Source: Methanoregulaceae archaeon UBA467 (GTDB taxonomy: Archaea; Halobacteriota; Methanomicrobia; Methanomicrobiales; Methanospirillaceae). Taken from it: DNA of 46,138 bases. Below, piece by piece: positions 36,380-45,007 of the stretch (position 1 is its first letter; every line of letters begins with the position of its first letter). Location: contig DASP01000006.1 of assembly GCA_002503825.1 (NCBI GenBank), forward strand, positions 1 through 46,138. Direction: 5' to 3'. The notes under the pieces were generated by a model, which had not been told where the DNA came from, searched no databases, and saw only the letters and a list, made by a program, of their open reading frames with translations. The position numbers and the translations under genes are program-made.

Positions 36380-37642
36380 TCAGGGGAAGCTGACAATATC
36401 ATTGTTTTCCGGCAGGCTGTTTACCCGCGGAACGGGCGTTTCGAAGAAGTCTGTAAACGTGTTGGTACCTTCCCATAATGTGATGACGGATGACCCCGGA
36501 AGGGACATCCACTCGGTCCCACGTGTCTCGTTGATCGTCCCGATTACGTCGAAGGACCGGTACTCGTGCGGGTAACCTTCCGCCCCGAGGAAGACCGGGG
36601 TGTCAGGCACGACCTGGAAGTGGAGGTGCGGAAGGTCAGAGTTCCCGCTGTTGCCCATCAGGCCTATGACATCTCCTTCAGTGACCATGTCGCCGGTTTT
36701 AACCCTGACGGAACCGGGGACCATGTGGGCATAGCAGGCATATTTGTTATCCCCGATATCAAGGATTACGTAATTGCCGGCGGCGGTCGCCATCGTGGCC
36801 GGCGGGGCCGAGTAGATGGTCTCGATGTCAGGGAGCCCGTCGAATGAATCCGCCACGGTCCCGTTCGCAACCGCGTAGATCTCCTTTCCGTACCCGAAGA
36901 AACTCTTTGCAAGGCTCACGTTCCCGGAAGCGACCTGCCCGGTTGATGGATCGATGTAGATCCAGTCCTGTGCAAACCGCTGGGGGACCCGTGTCACCCC
37001 GTTCAGCGTGATCTGGCCACGGAAGTGGTGGGTGAACGGCGAGGTGGTCTCCATGGCTACCCAGCCCGGTCCATGCATGGGCGACCCGATTACGACCGGC
37101 TGCAGGTCCTTCCGGACGGTCACTTCGCCGCCGGTCACCGTAAGCGGGGCGAGACCCTCTTCACTCCGGTTCAGCGTGACGCGATGCACGAGCCGGTCCG
37201 GCACATCACCGGGTCGGACCGTGAACCAGATAGAGATTCGCGGGTAGATTAGTTTCCCGGTGCCGTTCATGAGCTCCTCTGCCGTGGGCGGCGGGACCGA
37301 CGCCGGGTGATAGAGTTCGGCGAAAAGATCCTCACCGGCAGAGTAGAGTACTGCATTGGTTGCCGGGTCGAGCACTTCGACCTTCTCCGGCACCAGCGTC
37401 ACGTTCCCGGGCGGGACGAGTTCGAGCTCGTAGGCAAGGTTCTCTCCTTCCTGGCTGGTGACCGGGATCGGGGCATACGGAACAGACATACCCATCACCG
37501 AAGCGGTTCCCGGGACGGGCGTAGGGGACAAGGGCACCCGGTTCTGATCCGATGCAGGCTGGGAGCAACCGGCGCACAGGAGCGCTCCGATCACGATAAA
37601 CAGGACAAGAAAATATCGAATGGCGGACATTAGGCGTATCAT
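36380..37642 (-). CDS. M23-family metallopeptidase lipoprotein, copy 2
   Basis: A 420-residue paralogue of the protein at 26456-27622, collinear throughout: lipobox LLCAGC (Cys26), beta-rich N domain, HH before RGQI, D in PQRFAQD, H in CYAHMVPGSV and HLHFQV near the C terminus. It keeps the zinc ligands but has a C-terminal extension of about 20 residues (GTNTFTDFFETPVPR). In copy 1 the loop reads TMHGVTRV and here TLNGVTRV, so that His is not a conserved ligand. A second ATG four codons in is an alternative start. Predicted surface peptidase with an unknown substrate. Lies between a hydrolase and a small beta-rich lipoprotein. Confidence 0.88.
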   Translation of the reverse strand: MIRLMSAIRYFLVLFIVIGALLCAGCSQPASDQNRVPLSPTPVPGTASVMGMSVPYAPIPVTSQEGENLAYELELVPPGNVTLVPEKVEVLDPATNAVLYSAGEDLFAELYHPASVPPPTAEELMNGTGKLIYPRISIWFTVRPGDVPDRLVHRVTLNRSEEGLAPLTVTGGEVTVRKDLQPVVIGSPMHGPGWVAMETTSPFTHHFRGQITLNGVTRVPQRFAQDWIYIDPSTGQVASGNVSLAKSFFGYGKEIYAVANGTVADSFDGLPDIETIYSAPPATMATAAGNYVILDIGDNKYACYAHMVPGSVRVKTGDMVTEGDVIGLMGNSGNSDLPHLHFQVVPDTPVFLGAEGYPHEYRSFDVIGTINETRGTEWMSLPGSSVITLWEGTNTFTDFFETPVPRVNSLPENNDIVSFP

Positions 37643-37721
37643 CCTGCTGGTATGTGTCGCTAGTAAAAAAAAGTGGCGGAAAAGATGCGATATTTAGAAA
37701 AAAATGATGGAGGTATCCGGA

Positions 37722-38171
37722 TTAAACCCGGACTCCGTTCCAGTAATACGTGGAGTTTGCAAGGTCGTCAGGTGCATTCGCCCACGTGCCGGTGAACGAG
37801 TTCATATCCTCGGACATGACGAATTCGAACGGCCCGGTCTGGTTTTCCGCGGACCATGTCCCGCTCAGCCGGGGTCCTGTTACCGTTCCGCGGATCAGTT
37901 CAGTGGGTAACCCGTGAGTCCCGGTCACAGATGAACCGGACTGGTTGAGGATTACAATCTCGGTGTACTCTTCGGATCCCTCAGACCACGTGGCATTCCA
38001 GTTCCCGGTCCAGGACAGTTCAGGGGCAGCGGTCGTGGGTGCTGCGGTTGCCGCGGATGACGTGGCGACGGGTGTGGCGGTGGTCTCCGTGCCGGGCGTG
38101 CTGGTGCAGCCGGCAACGAGGAGAAGGATGCAGGCGAGGCCTGCCAGGATAAATGCAGTGTTTCGTTTCAT
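37722..38171 (-). CDS. Small beta-rich lipoprotein
   Basis: A 149-residue lipoprotein with lipobox LVAGC (Cys22), a Thr/Ala-rich linker (about 23-50) and a compact beta domain with GNWNATWSEG, SSVTGTHGLP, IRGTVTGPRLSGTW and FEFVMSEDMNSFTGTW. The repeated GTW/TGTx strands suggest a lipocalin-like barrel that may bind a ligand or glycan, a common architecture in methanogen lipoproteins; function unknown. ATG at 38171 chosen because the signal segment begins there rather than at the upstream frame start. It is 79 bp upstream of the M23 copy 2 start on the same strand, so possibly cotranscribed. Confidence 0.7.
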   Translation of the reverse strand: MKRNTAFILAGLACILLLVAGCTSTPGTETTATPVATSSAATAAPTTAAPELSWTGNWNATWSEGSEEYTEIVILNQSGSSVTGTHGLPTELIRGTVTGPRLSGTWSAENQTGPFEFVMSEDMNSFTGTWANAPDDLANSTYYWNGVRV

Positions 38172-38399
38172 GCTACTTGCTCTCTTGGAATAGTATTCCA
38201 CTATCCGGTTGGTGTGCCGGCAATTAATCTTCACGAAATTTGGGGGGGATTAGCGCCCACCTGTCTGTTTATTGGGCATATTGGGGGTGGAAATGAGAGT
38301 ATCTGGGGTCGTCAGATCCGGAGGGAAGGGGGGGTTTGCATCAGCACGCACGTTTCAAGACGACAGGAGCCGATACGTCGATCAGGATCGTGAGGTGCC

Positions 38400-38864
38400 A
38401 TGAGAAAACCGGTATTAGCAAAAACGAGCATGGACATGTCAATTGAAGAGCTGGCAGGCAGGACTGACCACAGGAAACTGGCAACCTGGGCTGCTGACTG
38501 TGCCGGGCGTGTATTGCCCTATTTCGAGGAACAATATCCTGACGATCCCCGTCCCCGGGCAGCTATCGAAGCGTTACGTGCATGGGTGAAAACGGGCGTG
38601 TTCAGGATGGCTGATGTCAGGAAGGCCTCGCTTGATGCTCATGCGGCTGCCCGGAACGCCGGAGAATTTACTTCTGCCCGGTCTGCCGCCCGTGCCGCCG
38701 GCCAGGCAATGGCGACGGCTCATGTTGCCCGTCACGCTCTCGCCGCAGCGATATATGCCGCAACCGCCGTTCGTGACGCTACGCCGTCTCCCGGTGCCGA
38801 TGCTGCAACACTCCGGGAGCGTCAATGGCAGTATCAGCACCTGATTGAACTGGCGGAGTCCTGA
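38400..38864 (+). CDS. Imm-5-like putative immunity protein
   Basis: A 154-residue all-alpha, Ala-rich soluble protein. LAGRTDHRKLATWAADCAGR (about 18-37), then RAAIEALRAWVKTG and the long Ala-rich helices ASLDAHAAARNAGE, SAARAAGQAMATAHVARHA match the Imm-5-like domain family. Members are annotated as putative immunity proteins against polymorphic toxins, but many occur as orphans. No toxin gene is visible nearby. The ATG follows GAGGTG by four bases. Gene lies just before rsgA with 130 bp between. Confidence 0.78.
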   Translation: MRKPVLAKTSMDMSIEELAGRTDHRKLATWAADCAGRVLPYFEEQYPDDPRPRAAIEALRAWVKTGVFRMADVRKASLDAHAAARNAGEFTSARSAARAAGQAMATAHVARHALAAAIYAATAVRDATPSPGADAATLRERQWQYQHLIELAES

Positions 38865-38994
38865 ACTGGTTCATCGCCGGACTGAAGGGTGGAATGCTCT
38901 ATAGAGGAGTGCGAATATCCTGAACTGCAGATATGGTCATAGATCACCCTCCGACCATAAAGCCCATTAACTATCGGGATACAACGCTTTTGCA

Positions 38995-40089
38995 TTGAAA
39001 CATACAAAAAAGTCCTGTGAATCCGCCGGGGTCCTTTCCCTCGAAGAGATGGGATGGGATGTGGATCTCGCAGACGCGTTCTCGCGGTATACCGGACCGT
39101 ATATCCCGGGACGGGTGGCGTGCAGGCAGAAGACTACCTACGAGGTCTACCTCGATCACGGCTTTATCCAGGCCGGAATAACAGGTGCCCTGCGCCGTGC
39201 CGGAAAAGTTCCGGCTGTCGGGGATTTTGTCGTCCTGCTCCACCAGCCGGAAACCGGGACGTCCGTGATCGTGGATATCCTCCCCAGGAAAACGGTATTC
39301 ACCCGTGGCCTGCCCGGGCGGGACGGGACGGACCAGGTGATCGCGGCAAATATTGATACCGTATTTATCGTGACGGCAGCAGGCCCGGACCTGAATGCCC
39401 GCCGGCTTGAACGGTACCGTGCCCTTGTCCATTCGTCGGGTGCACAGCCGGTGATCCTGATCAACAAGGCAGACCTGGCAAACGACCCGGCAGCCCTTGC
39501 CGATGAGATCTCCCAGGTCACCGGCGGGGTCCCGGTCGTCACCCTGAGTGCCCTCACGCGGTCCGGGCTGTCGGGGCTCGACCCGTACCTGGTCCCGGGC
39601 AGCACCGTCGTCCTCATCGGGTCATCCGGGGTCGGCAAGTCGACGCTCATCAACACGCTTCTCGGGGACGCGGTTCAGGAGACGACATGCATACGCGAAT
39701 ACGACGGGAAGGGGCGGCACCAGACGACCGTACGCCAGATGTTTGTCCTCGGCAGCGGGACGCTGGTCATCGACAATCCCGGGCTCCGGGAGGTCGGCAT
39801 CGGCACCGCCGGATCAGGTCTCGCCGAGGCGTTCCCTGATATCGTCTCCCTGGCCGCCGGGTGCCGTTTCCCGGACTGCACCCACGACCATGAACCCCGG
39901 TGTGCCGTCAGGGAGGCGGTCGAGAGCGGCCTCCTGTCCCACGATCGTCTCGACAATTACCTCAGGCTTTCTCGTGAGCTCGCATTCGAACAGGAGAAAG
40001 CGGAGACAGGGCTTGTCAGGATCGAGCGAAAACGGTGGAAGCATGTGGGAAAACTCTCCCATGACCTGCGGAACATGAAAGAGCGGTAA
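38995..40089 (+). CDS. rsgA: Ribosome small-subunit-dependent GTPase RsgA
   Basis: A 364-residue circularly permuted GTPase that assists late maturation of the small ribosomal subunit. An N-terminal OB-type domain precedes the GTPase in permuted order: G4 NKAD (157-160), G5 SAL (185-187), Walker A/G1 GSSGVGKST (209-217) and G3 DNPG (260-263). The C-terminal zinc motif is C290, C295, H297, C303, as in bacterial RsgA/YjeQ. The frame opens after a stop at 38968; the first usable start is TTG at 38995 (ATG at 39049 is inside a conserved start region). Mainly bacterial, patchy in methanogens, so likely gained by transfer. Confidence 0.93.
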   Translation: MKHTKKSCESAGVLSLEEMGWDVDLADAFSRYTGPYIPGRVACRQKTTYEVYLDHGFIQAGITGALRRAGKVPAVGDFVVLLHQPETGTSVIVDILPRKTVFTRGLPGRDGTDQVIAANIDTVFIVTAAGPDLNARRLERYRALVHSSGAQPVILINKADLANDPAALADEISQVTGGVPVVTLSALTRSGLSGLDPYLVPGSTVVLIGSSGVGKSTLINTLLGDAVQETTCIREYDGKGRHQTTVRQMFVLGSGTLVIDNPGLREVGIGTAGSGLAEAFPDIVSLAAGCRFPDCTHDHEPRCAVREAVESGLLSHDRLDNYLRLSRELAFEQEKAETGLVRIERKRWKHVGKLSHDLRNMKER

Positions 40090-40153
40090 CCGCGGTATGC
40101 GGCAGGGGGGTCAGTCGTCCGGACCTGTTTCAACAGCATACCTGCCTTGTTAG

Positions 40154-40303
40154 GACCCCGGAGGCTCCGGCGACACGTTCCAGGACCCCTCCACACAGAC
40201 CGGGGTGTATTTCACCGCCGGTGCGGATGGCATATCGACAAAAGTCCTGGTAAAAATATTCGAGGTGCCGGGCAGGGACGGGACATTTACTAGGCTGGAA
40301 TAA
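40154..40303 (+). pseudogene. 3' relic of an unidentified gene
   Basis: A 49-codon open stretch ends with GVYFTAGADGISTKVLVKIF then EVPGRDGTFTRLE, stop TAA at 40301. Coding-like composition, a stop followed at once by seven T (40304-40310, an archaeal terminator), and an in-frame TAG just upstream suggest the 3' end of a lost gene. Family unknown. The gap 40090-40557 has no other credible gene. Confidence 0.4.
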
Positions 40304-40310
40304 TTTTTTT
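40304..40310 (+). terminator. Oligo-T run after gene relic
   Basis: Seven T directly after the relic's TAA. It could end transcription from rsgA as well, 215 bp upstream. Confidence 0.4.
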
Positions 40311-40557
40311 GGGAGATACGTTCATAGCGAACGGCCAGGGTGGATTCTGACAGTTTATTTTTTTATACCTTTGCAGGACCCGGGGGCGGGATCTCACTGA
40401 TGGTGAGGGCCCTGCAGGATATCTCATGACTGGCCGCTCATGTCCGTTTGATGACCGGTACCGGTCATTGCGGGCAAACAATATGAGATGAAAGATGAAA
40501 GAGGATATCAGTCACAAAGGTGTGCAATGCGAAAGTCGCGGCCTCACATCAAGAGAT

Positions 40558-42774
40558 CTAAGATGTCTTTCCCACCCCGCCGGCGAGTGCCAGGGTCGCC
40601 GGCATGATCACGGCCGCACCGATCAGGGAGAAGACCACTACGATGATCGTCGCGAGCCCGAACCCGGAAAGGACGGGAAACGACGAGAGCAGCAGTGCCG
40701 AGAACCCGGCCGCGGTCACCAGTCCCGAGACGACCACTGCCGACCCGACTTTCTGGACCGCCTTGTGGATCGCCTGTATCCGGTCTCCTGAATTACCGTG
40801 TTCTTCCAGGAACCGCTCCATGACGAGGATGGTATACTCGGATCCCACGCCGATGGTCATCGAACCGAGCACGGCGGTCATGATGCTGTAGTCCTGGCCG
40901 AGGGCGACCATTGCAATGGGGTTCCAGCCGATGACACAGATAATCGGGACCAGGGGGGTCAGGGCCACGCCCTTCCGGTAGACGATCAGCAGGTAGACGA
41001 AGATAAGGATGAAGCCGAGGATCGTCATCCGGTCCTTGTTCTCAATGATCTGGTCGGTCAGGATGGTATAGAGGGTATAGTCGCCGGTCGGGACTATCTC
41101 CGCACCGGGCGGGGGTTCGAGCCATGCAATATCCCTCACCACGTTGTCGGAGAATGCCCGCTGCTCATTGATGGACATCGAGAGGGTATTGATGACGATA
41201 ACCGACGTCGTATCATCGATCTGATAGAGTTTCAGCTGGTCCGGCGGTATGGTGAGGAGCACGGCGTTCAGTTCAGCCTGGCTGGCCGGGAGCACCCCGG
41301 AATTATACGACCTGACCAGCAGGGAGAGACTGTCAATGCTCGAGATCTCGTTGTAATTGTCGGCCAGCTCAGTACAGAGGCTGTCCGTCCACCAGATCCC
41401 CTCCACGGTCATCGTGTCGATCCCGCGGACATACAGAGGGAGCGGCGTGAGCGACCCGGCAACCGACTGGACCTCGTCGGCGACCAGCTGTGCCGGGAGG
41501 TCCGGGGGCGCCAGCGACTTTTCAGAGGCGTCGACGGGAATGGTGCGGTCTATTGCAATCCCTGCGGCTGCGACGACCACCGCGACAAGGACCACCGTTG
41601 CGGCAAGCTTCACCACTCTCGTGACGATCCACGAGAGCACTTCGTCATATGCAGTCATGAGCCGGAACGCGATACTGTTGCCGGGGGGTTTTGGCACGTA
41701 CCGGAACAGGTGGACAAAGCACCCGAACCCGAAGAGTGCAGTGAGGTAACAACAGACGATCCCGAGGAGGGAGACAGTGGCAAACGTCTGTATCATCGGG
41801 ATGGGGGTGATAAACATCGCCATGAAGCCGAGCGATGTGGCACCGAGCGCGATGAGCACGGCGGGACCGGTCTTTGTGATGGTCACGGTCAGTGCGGATG
41901 CCGCGTCACTGCGCCGGCGTTCATCGTCAAACCGCATGTGGAATTGTACGGCATAATCGATCCCAAGCCCCAGGAGGATGGGGAATGCCGCAAGGGCACC
42001 GTCATTTGCCGGGATACCCATGATACCCATAATCCCGAAGGTGTAAAAGAGGCCGAAGATCAGCAGGACGACCGGAAGGATCCAGAACCGTATCTTTGAG
42101 TAGAGGACATACTTGACGATGAGCATGAACGCGATTGAGGCGACGATCAGGACACTGAAATCATGCACCATTGAATCTTCGAGCTGGATGTTGTAGGGAG
42201 TATTCCCGGTCAGTTCGACTGACACCCCGGGCGGGAGGGTTGCCTGGTTGATGGTAGCCACCACGAACGGCTCGATATTCTGCGAAGCGTCGGTGGATAC
42301 ACCCTGGTCGATGAGGACATAGGCCAGTAAGGTCTGCCGGTCAGGTACATACTCTGCCTGTGTATCGGGGGGGAGAAGGTTGATGATCGCCTGCACCTCT
42401 GCAGTGGTGCCGGGGATGGTCCCGCCATGGTTTGCGGCGACGACATCCGCGATGGAGGATACCGAACTGACATGGTCAGTTCGTCCTATCTGTTTCTCCA
42501 GCAGGAGGAGCTGGTTTAATAATTCAGGATCTGCCGGGTCCGGCGCTTTGATCAGCAGTATGTATGTATCCTGCCCGTAGCGGTTATTGTAGAGATTGTA
42601 GACGATCCCCGCGGGAGACTGTTTGTCCATGTACTCGTCGGACATAGTCTGGGAAGGGATGGCGGTCATGAAGCCGACGGCGATGATGGCGAGCACGGTC
42701 ATCACGGCAAGGACGCCCTTCGGGTGACGGTTGACCACCGCCGCTATACCGCCAAACACGTCCTCGGCCTTCAT
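40558..42774 (-). CDS. RND exporter, HAE3/MMPL-type
   Basis: A 738-residue RND-superfamily exporter. It has the twofold design of RND proteins: helix 1 (about 19-38), a large outer loop (about 40-200), helices 2-6 (about 205-375), helix 7 (about 390-410), a second outer loop, then helices 8-12 to the C terminus. The pattern GLGIDYAVQFHMRFDDERRR (helix 4 and after) and IGVGSEYTILVMERFLEEHG repeat the same signature in both halves. It matches the archaeal hydrophobe/amphiphile exporter-3 (HAE3) and MMPL type that moves lipids or hopanoid-like compounds by the proton gradient. It has no periplasmic partners. Substrate unknown. Confidence 0.9.
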   Translation of the reverse strand: MKAEDVFGGIAAVVNRHPKGVLAVMTVLAIIAVGFMTAIPSQTMSDEYMDKQSPAGIVYNLYNNRYGQDTYILLIKAPDPADPELLNQLLLLEKQIGRTDHVSSVSSIADVVAANHGGTIPGTTAEVQAIINLLPPDTQAEYVPDRQTLLAYVLIDQGVSTDASQNIEPFVVATINQATLPPGVSVELTGNTPYNIQLEDSMVHDFSVLIVASIAFMLIVKYVLYSKIRFWILPVVLLIFGLFYTFGIMGIMGIPANDGALAAFPILLGLGIDYAVQFHMRFDDERRRSDAASALTVTITKTGPAVLIALGATSLGFMAMFITPIPMIQTFATVSLLGIVCCYLTALFGFGCFVHLFRYVPKPPGNSIAFRLMTAYDEVLSWIVTRVVKLAATVVLVAVVVAAAGIAIDRTIPVDASEKSLAPPDLPAQLVADEVQSVAGSLTPLPLYVRGIDTMTVEGIWWTDSLCTELADNYNEISSIDSLSLLVRSYNSGVLPASQAELNAVLLTIPPDQLKLYQIDDTTSVIVINTLSMSINEQRAFSDNVVRDIAWLEPPPGAEIVPTGDYTLYTILTDQIIENKDRMTILGFILIFVYLLIVYRKGVALTPLVPIICVIGWNPIAMVALGQDYSIMTAVLGSMTIGVGSEYTILVMERFLEEHGNSGDRIQAIHKAVQKVGSAVVVSGLVTAAGFSALLLSSFPVLSGFGLATIIVVVFSLIGAAVIMPATLALAGGVGKTS

Positions 42775-43113
42775 GCAGGGATGCTCCTCACGTTACCATA
42801 ATGCTGGAGATTTCGTTTATTATGTGTTCTCATTTGTTCCCGGACCCGTAAAAATCCCGGATGACGGATTGCAGCGAAGCTCCTTCCGGGCCCGGGAGTG
42901 AGAGAGCTTAATCCTGCACGGGAAAGACTCCCGCCGTCCGGCCACCGGTGCCGAATTCCTGCCGGTTACTGCGCTGTCCGCCTGCGAAAGGCCCCGCCGG
43001 CCCCGCTCTTACCCTCCGGCCAGCCGGGACGGATTCCCCCTGCCAGGGGAGGGTGCCTGAAAGTTTTCTCCCCCCGGCGAAACGGTTAATGTGCTGCCGG
43101 GTCAACACCAGCT
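42775..43113. other. Divergent promoter region, no gene
   Basis: Between the RND exporter gene and the META-domain gene. The half next to the RND gene is AT-rich (TTATTATGTGTTCTC); the half near the META gene is GC-rich. No gene supported. Confidence 0.4.
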
Positions 43114-43635
43114 ATGCCGGATCAAACAGACACCCCCGGGCCTGATGCGGGTGACAACCCGGGAACCGGGGGGCCCAGGGGATTCATGGTGTACATCGCC
43201 ATCGCCCTGCTCGTAATCCTTGTTTTCCTCATCTTCTTCGGGAACATCCTGGGACCGGGTGCAACCTCATCAACCGCAATAACCGAAAATACCTGGTCGC
43301 TCCGGTCGTTCTCAGGCCCTGACGGCACTATAACCCCGGTGCTGAACGGGACAACTGTCTCCGCGAAGTTTTCCCCCGACGGGACGCTGACCGGGTCAGG
43401 GGGCTGCAATTCCTACTCGGCCCGGTACATGGTCAGGGACACCGTCATTGTCGTATCACGGGTAGCGGCAACATCACTCGCCTGCGAGGACAATAATGCC
43501 ACGTTCCAGGAAATGCGGTACTTTGCGTCAATCGAAGACGCGGCCTTTTTCCGGGTCAGTGACAGGGTGCTGACCCTCTACGGGACCGACGGGAAACCGC
43601 TCCTTGTCTTTTCCCCGGCACAACCGGGGCACTGA
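43114..43635 (+). CDS. META-domain membrane-anchored protein
   Basis: A 173-residue protein with a Pro/Gly-rich N-terminal tail, one membrane helix (about 24-45, YIAIALLVILVFLIFFG) and an outside META domain of about 105 residues. The domain shows ENTWSLRSFSGPDG, FSPDGTLTGSGGCNSYSARY (the GxxGCNxY hallmark) and RVAATSLACEDNNATFQEMR, then ADGK-like TLYGTDGKPLLVF. META/HslJ proteins are linked in bacteria to stress and drug tolerance, and here the protein is probably a surface protein. No clear Shine-Dalgarno. Stop is followed by oligo-T. Confidence 0.85.
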   Translation: MPDQTDTPGPDAGDNPGTGGPRGFMVYIAIALLVILVFLIFFGNILGPGATSSTAITENTWSLRSFSGPDGTITPVLNGTTVSAKFSPDGTLTGSGGCNSYSARYMVRDTVIVVSRVAATSLACEDNNATFQEMRYFASIEDAAFFRVSDRVLTLYGTDGKPLLVFSPAQPGH

Positions 43636-43642
43636 TTTTTTT
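43636..43642 (+). terminator. Oligo-T terminator
   Basis: Seven T start directly after the stop of the META-domain gene. Confidence 0.55.
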
Positions 43643-43946
43643 ATATGATCTGCGGATACTATCGGGGCCGTTTACAGGGAACTGTCCGGGGCCAAATGAG
43701 GGTAACTTCAGGTGTGGTGCTCCGGTATTTCTGTTCGTTTTGTTGAACTACAGGGACAGAGGAATACGGCGGAATGGAGAACTGGTGAGCATTTACGCCA
43801 CCTCTATGCAACAGTGTCAAACCGGACGCAGTATCGCCGGAAGCCTGGCTTTTCCGTCTTTTCCGGCCGGATTGCGAAATTATCTTTCATTTTTGTAAAT
43901 CAAATGGTTATTGACCCTGTTTATCGGGAAAAATCAAACATTTTGG

Positions 43947-43956
43947 GTTTATATAC
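43947..43956 (+). promoter_or_regulatory. TATA box for secreted-protein genes
   Basis: GTTTATATAC in AT-rich DNA about 35-40 bp before the TTG at 43986. It fits an archaeal promoter giving a near-leaderless transcript of the gene at 43986 and perhaps the tandem-repeat gene at 45008. Confidence 0.55.
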
Positions 43957-43985
43957 TACTGTAAATAAATATATGTGGAACAGAG

Positions 43986-44924
43986 TTGGTGCATATCCTT
44001 TTAAATAATCGATTCTTTTTCATCCTCCTGCTGGCACTTGCAATGTGCTACCCCGTGCCGGCAGACCATGTACCTCAACAAACTCCCGAGACCCAGGTAT
44101 TGAACACGGTGACCTCCATTCAGGTTGCAGGGCTTGCCTCCGAGAGCGAGGATATCGTCTGGCAGTTATCGAGCAGGGAGCTGGACAACAGGTCCCTTTC
44201 CATGCCGTTTTTATCGTTTTTGACTCCGAATGGAATTGTGGTGTGGAATATCCCGGGCGTGACAACCAATGCCGGGGCCACCGGAGAGACGCAATACACC
44301 GTCAGTTATTCGGAAGACACCTTTTCAGACCAGGGCAGTTTCAGGTATGTCAAACAGAATTCCCTGGATACCAGTAACAAACCTTCGAACCAGGAGAATA
44401 TTCGTACTGATAAGATTGTCGCCTTCGATGGTGCAACTACCGGGAGAATGACATCTTCAGAGGATCTTCTCGTTGACGGTGCATCCGAATTCGAACGAAC
44501 GTCAGAGGCGATTATATGCCCGTTCGCATCTGCAATCGGGGGAGTAATCCCTCCGTTTTGCAATATCGTCGAAATGGGATCTGCTGTCGATATCAGGGAT
44601 GGTGCCCTCCATACATCGTCTGGCGAGAGATCTGTTGCCGTATCTGCGGATGTACCGGTTGAAGCCGGATATTCTATCGTGCTCTCCAGCCTCGAAGAGT
44701 CGCCTGCATCCGGAAGCGCGACTGCGTACATGCACTCGCGTCTTCAGGAAGGAAAAATGCAACTTATTAAAACGATATACGGGCCGCCGGGTTTCTCACT
44801 TGAGCAATACACTGTTGGAAATGGAGTCGTTTTCACCTATTCCGAGGAGACAACGACATCAGGAGAGATCTCCTGTTTCAGCAAGGATATGCGGTATGAA
44901 TCAGGGGTAAGGAGGGTATCCTGA
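43986..44924 (+). CDS. Secreted hypothetical protein
   Basis: A 312-residue protein I do not recognise. It has a signal peptide (RFFFILLLALAMCYPVPA, cleavage near residue 27), then a beta-rich extracellular region rich in Ser, Thr and Glu without membrane segments. Conserved-looking strands are EDIVWQLSSREL and IVVWNIPGVTTNAGATG, and near the C terminus SIVLSSLEESPASGSATAYM. The start is TTG 43986 or GTG 43989; no ATG is available in frame. The gap to the tandem-repeat surface gene is 83 bp, same strand, so they may be an operon of surface proteins. Confidence 0.6.
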   Translation: MVHILLNNRFFFILLLALAMCYPVPADHVPQQTPETQVLNTVTSIQVAGLASESEDIVWQLSSRELDNRSLSMPFLSFLTPNGIVVWNIPGVTTNAGATGETQYTVSYSEDTFSDQGSFRYVKQNSLDTSNKPSNQENIRTDKIVAFDGATTGRMTSSEDLLVDGASEFERTSEAIICPFASAIGGVIPPFCNIVEMGSAVDIRDGALHTSSGERSVAVSADVPVEAGYSIVLSSLEESPASGSATAYMHSRLQEGKMQLIKTIYGPPGFSLEQYTVGNGVVFTYSEETTTSGEISCFSKDMRYESGVRRVS

Positions 44925-45007
44925 GAAATTCCCTCCGTTTACAGGCAGGAAACCCTGCGTGTGAAGGGAGATTCCCATACCTTTTTCAAGAATAATCGGA
45001 GGGAAAA

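Noticed and set aside
40798..42099. 433-codon plus-strand frame
   Set aside because: Shadow of the RND exporter; extremely His/Asp/Arg-rich, as expected opposite hydrophobic codons.
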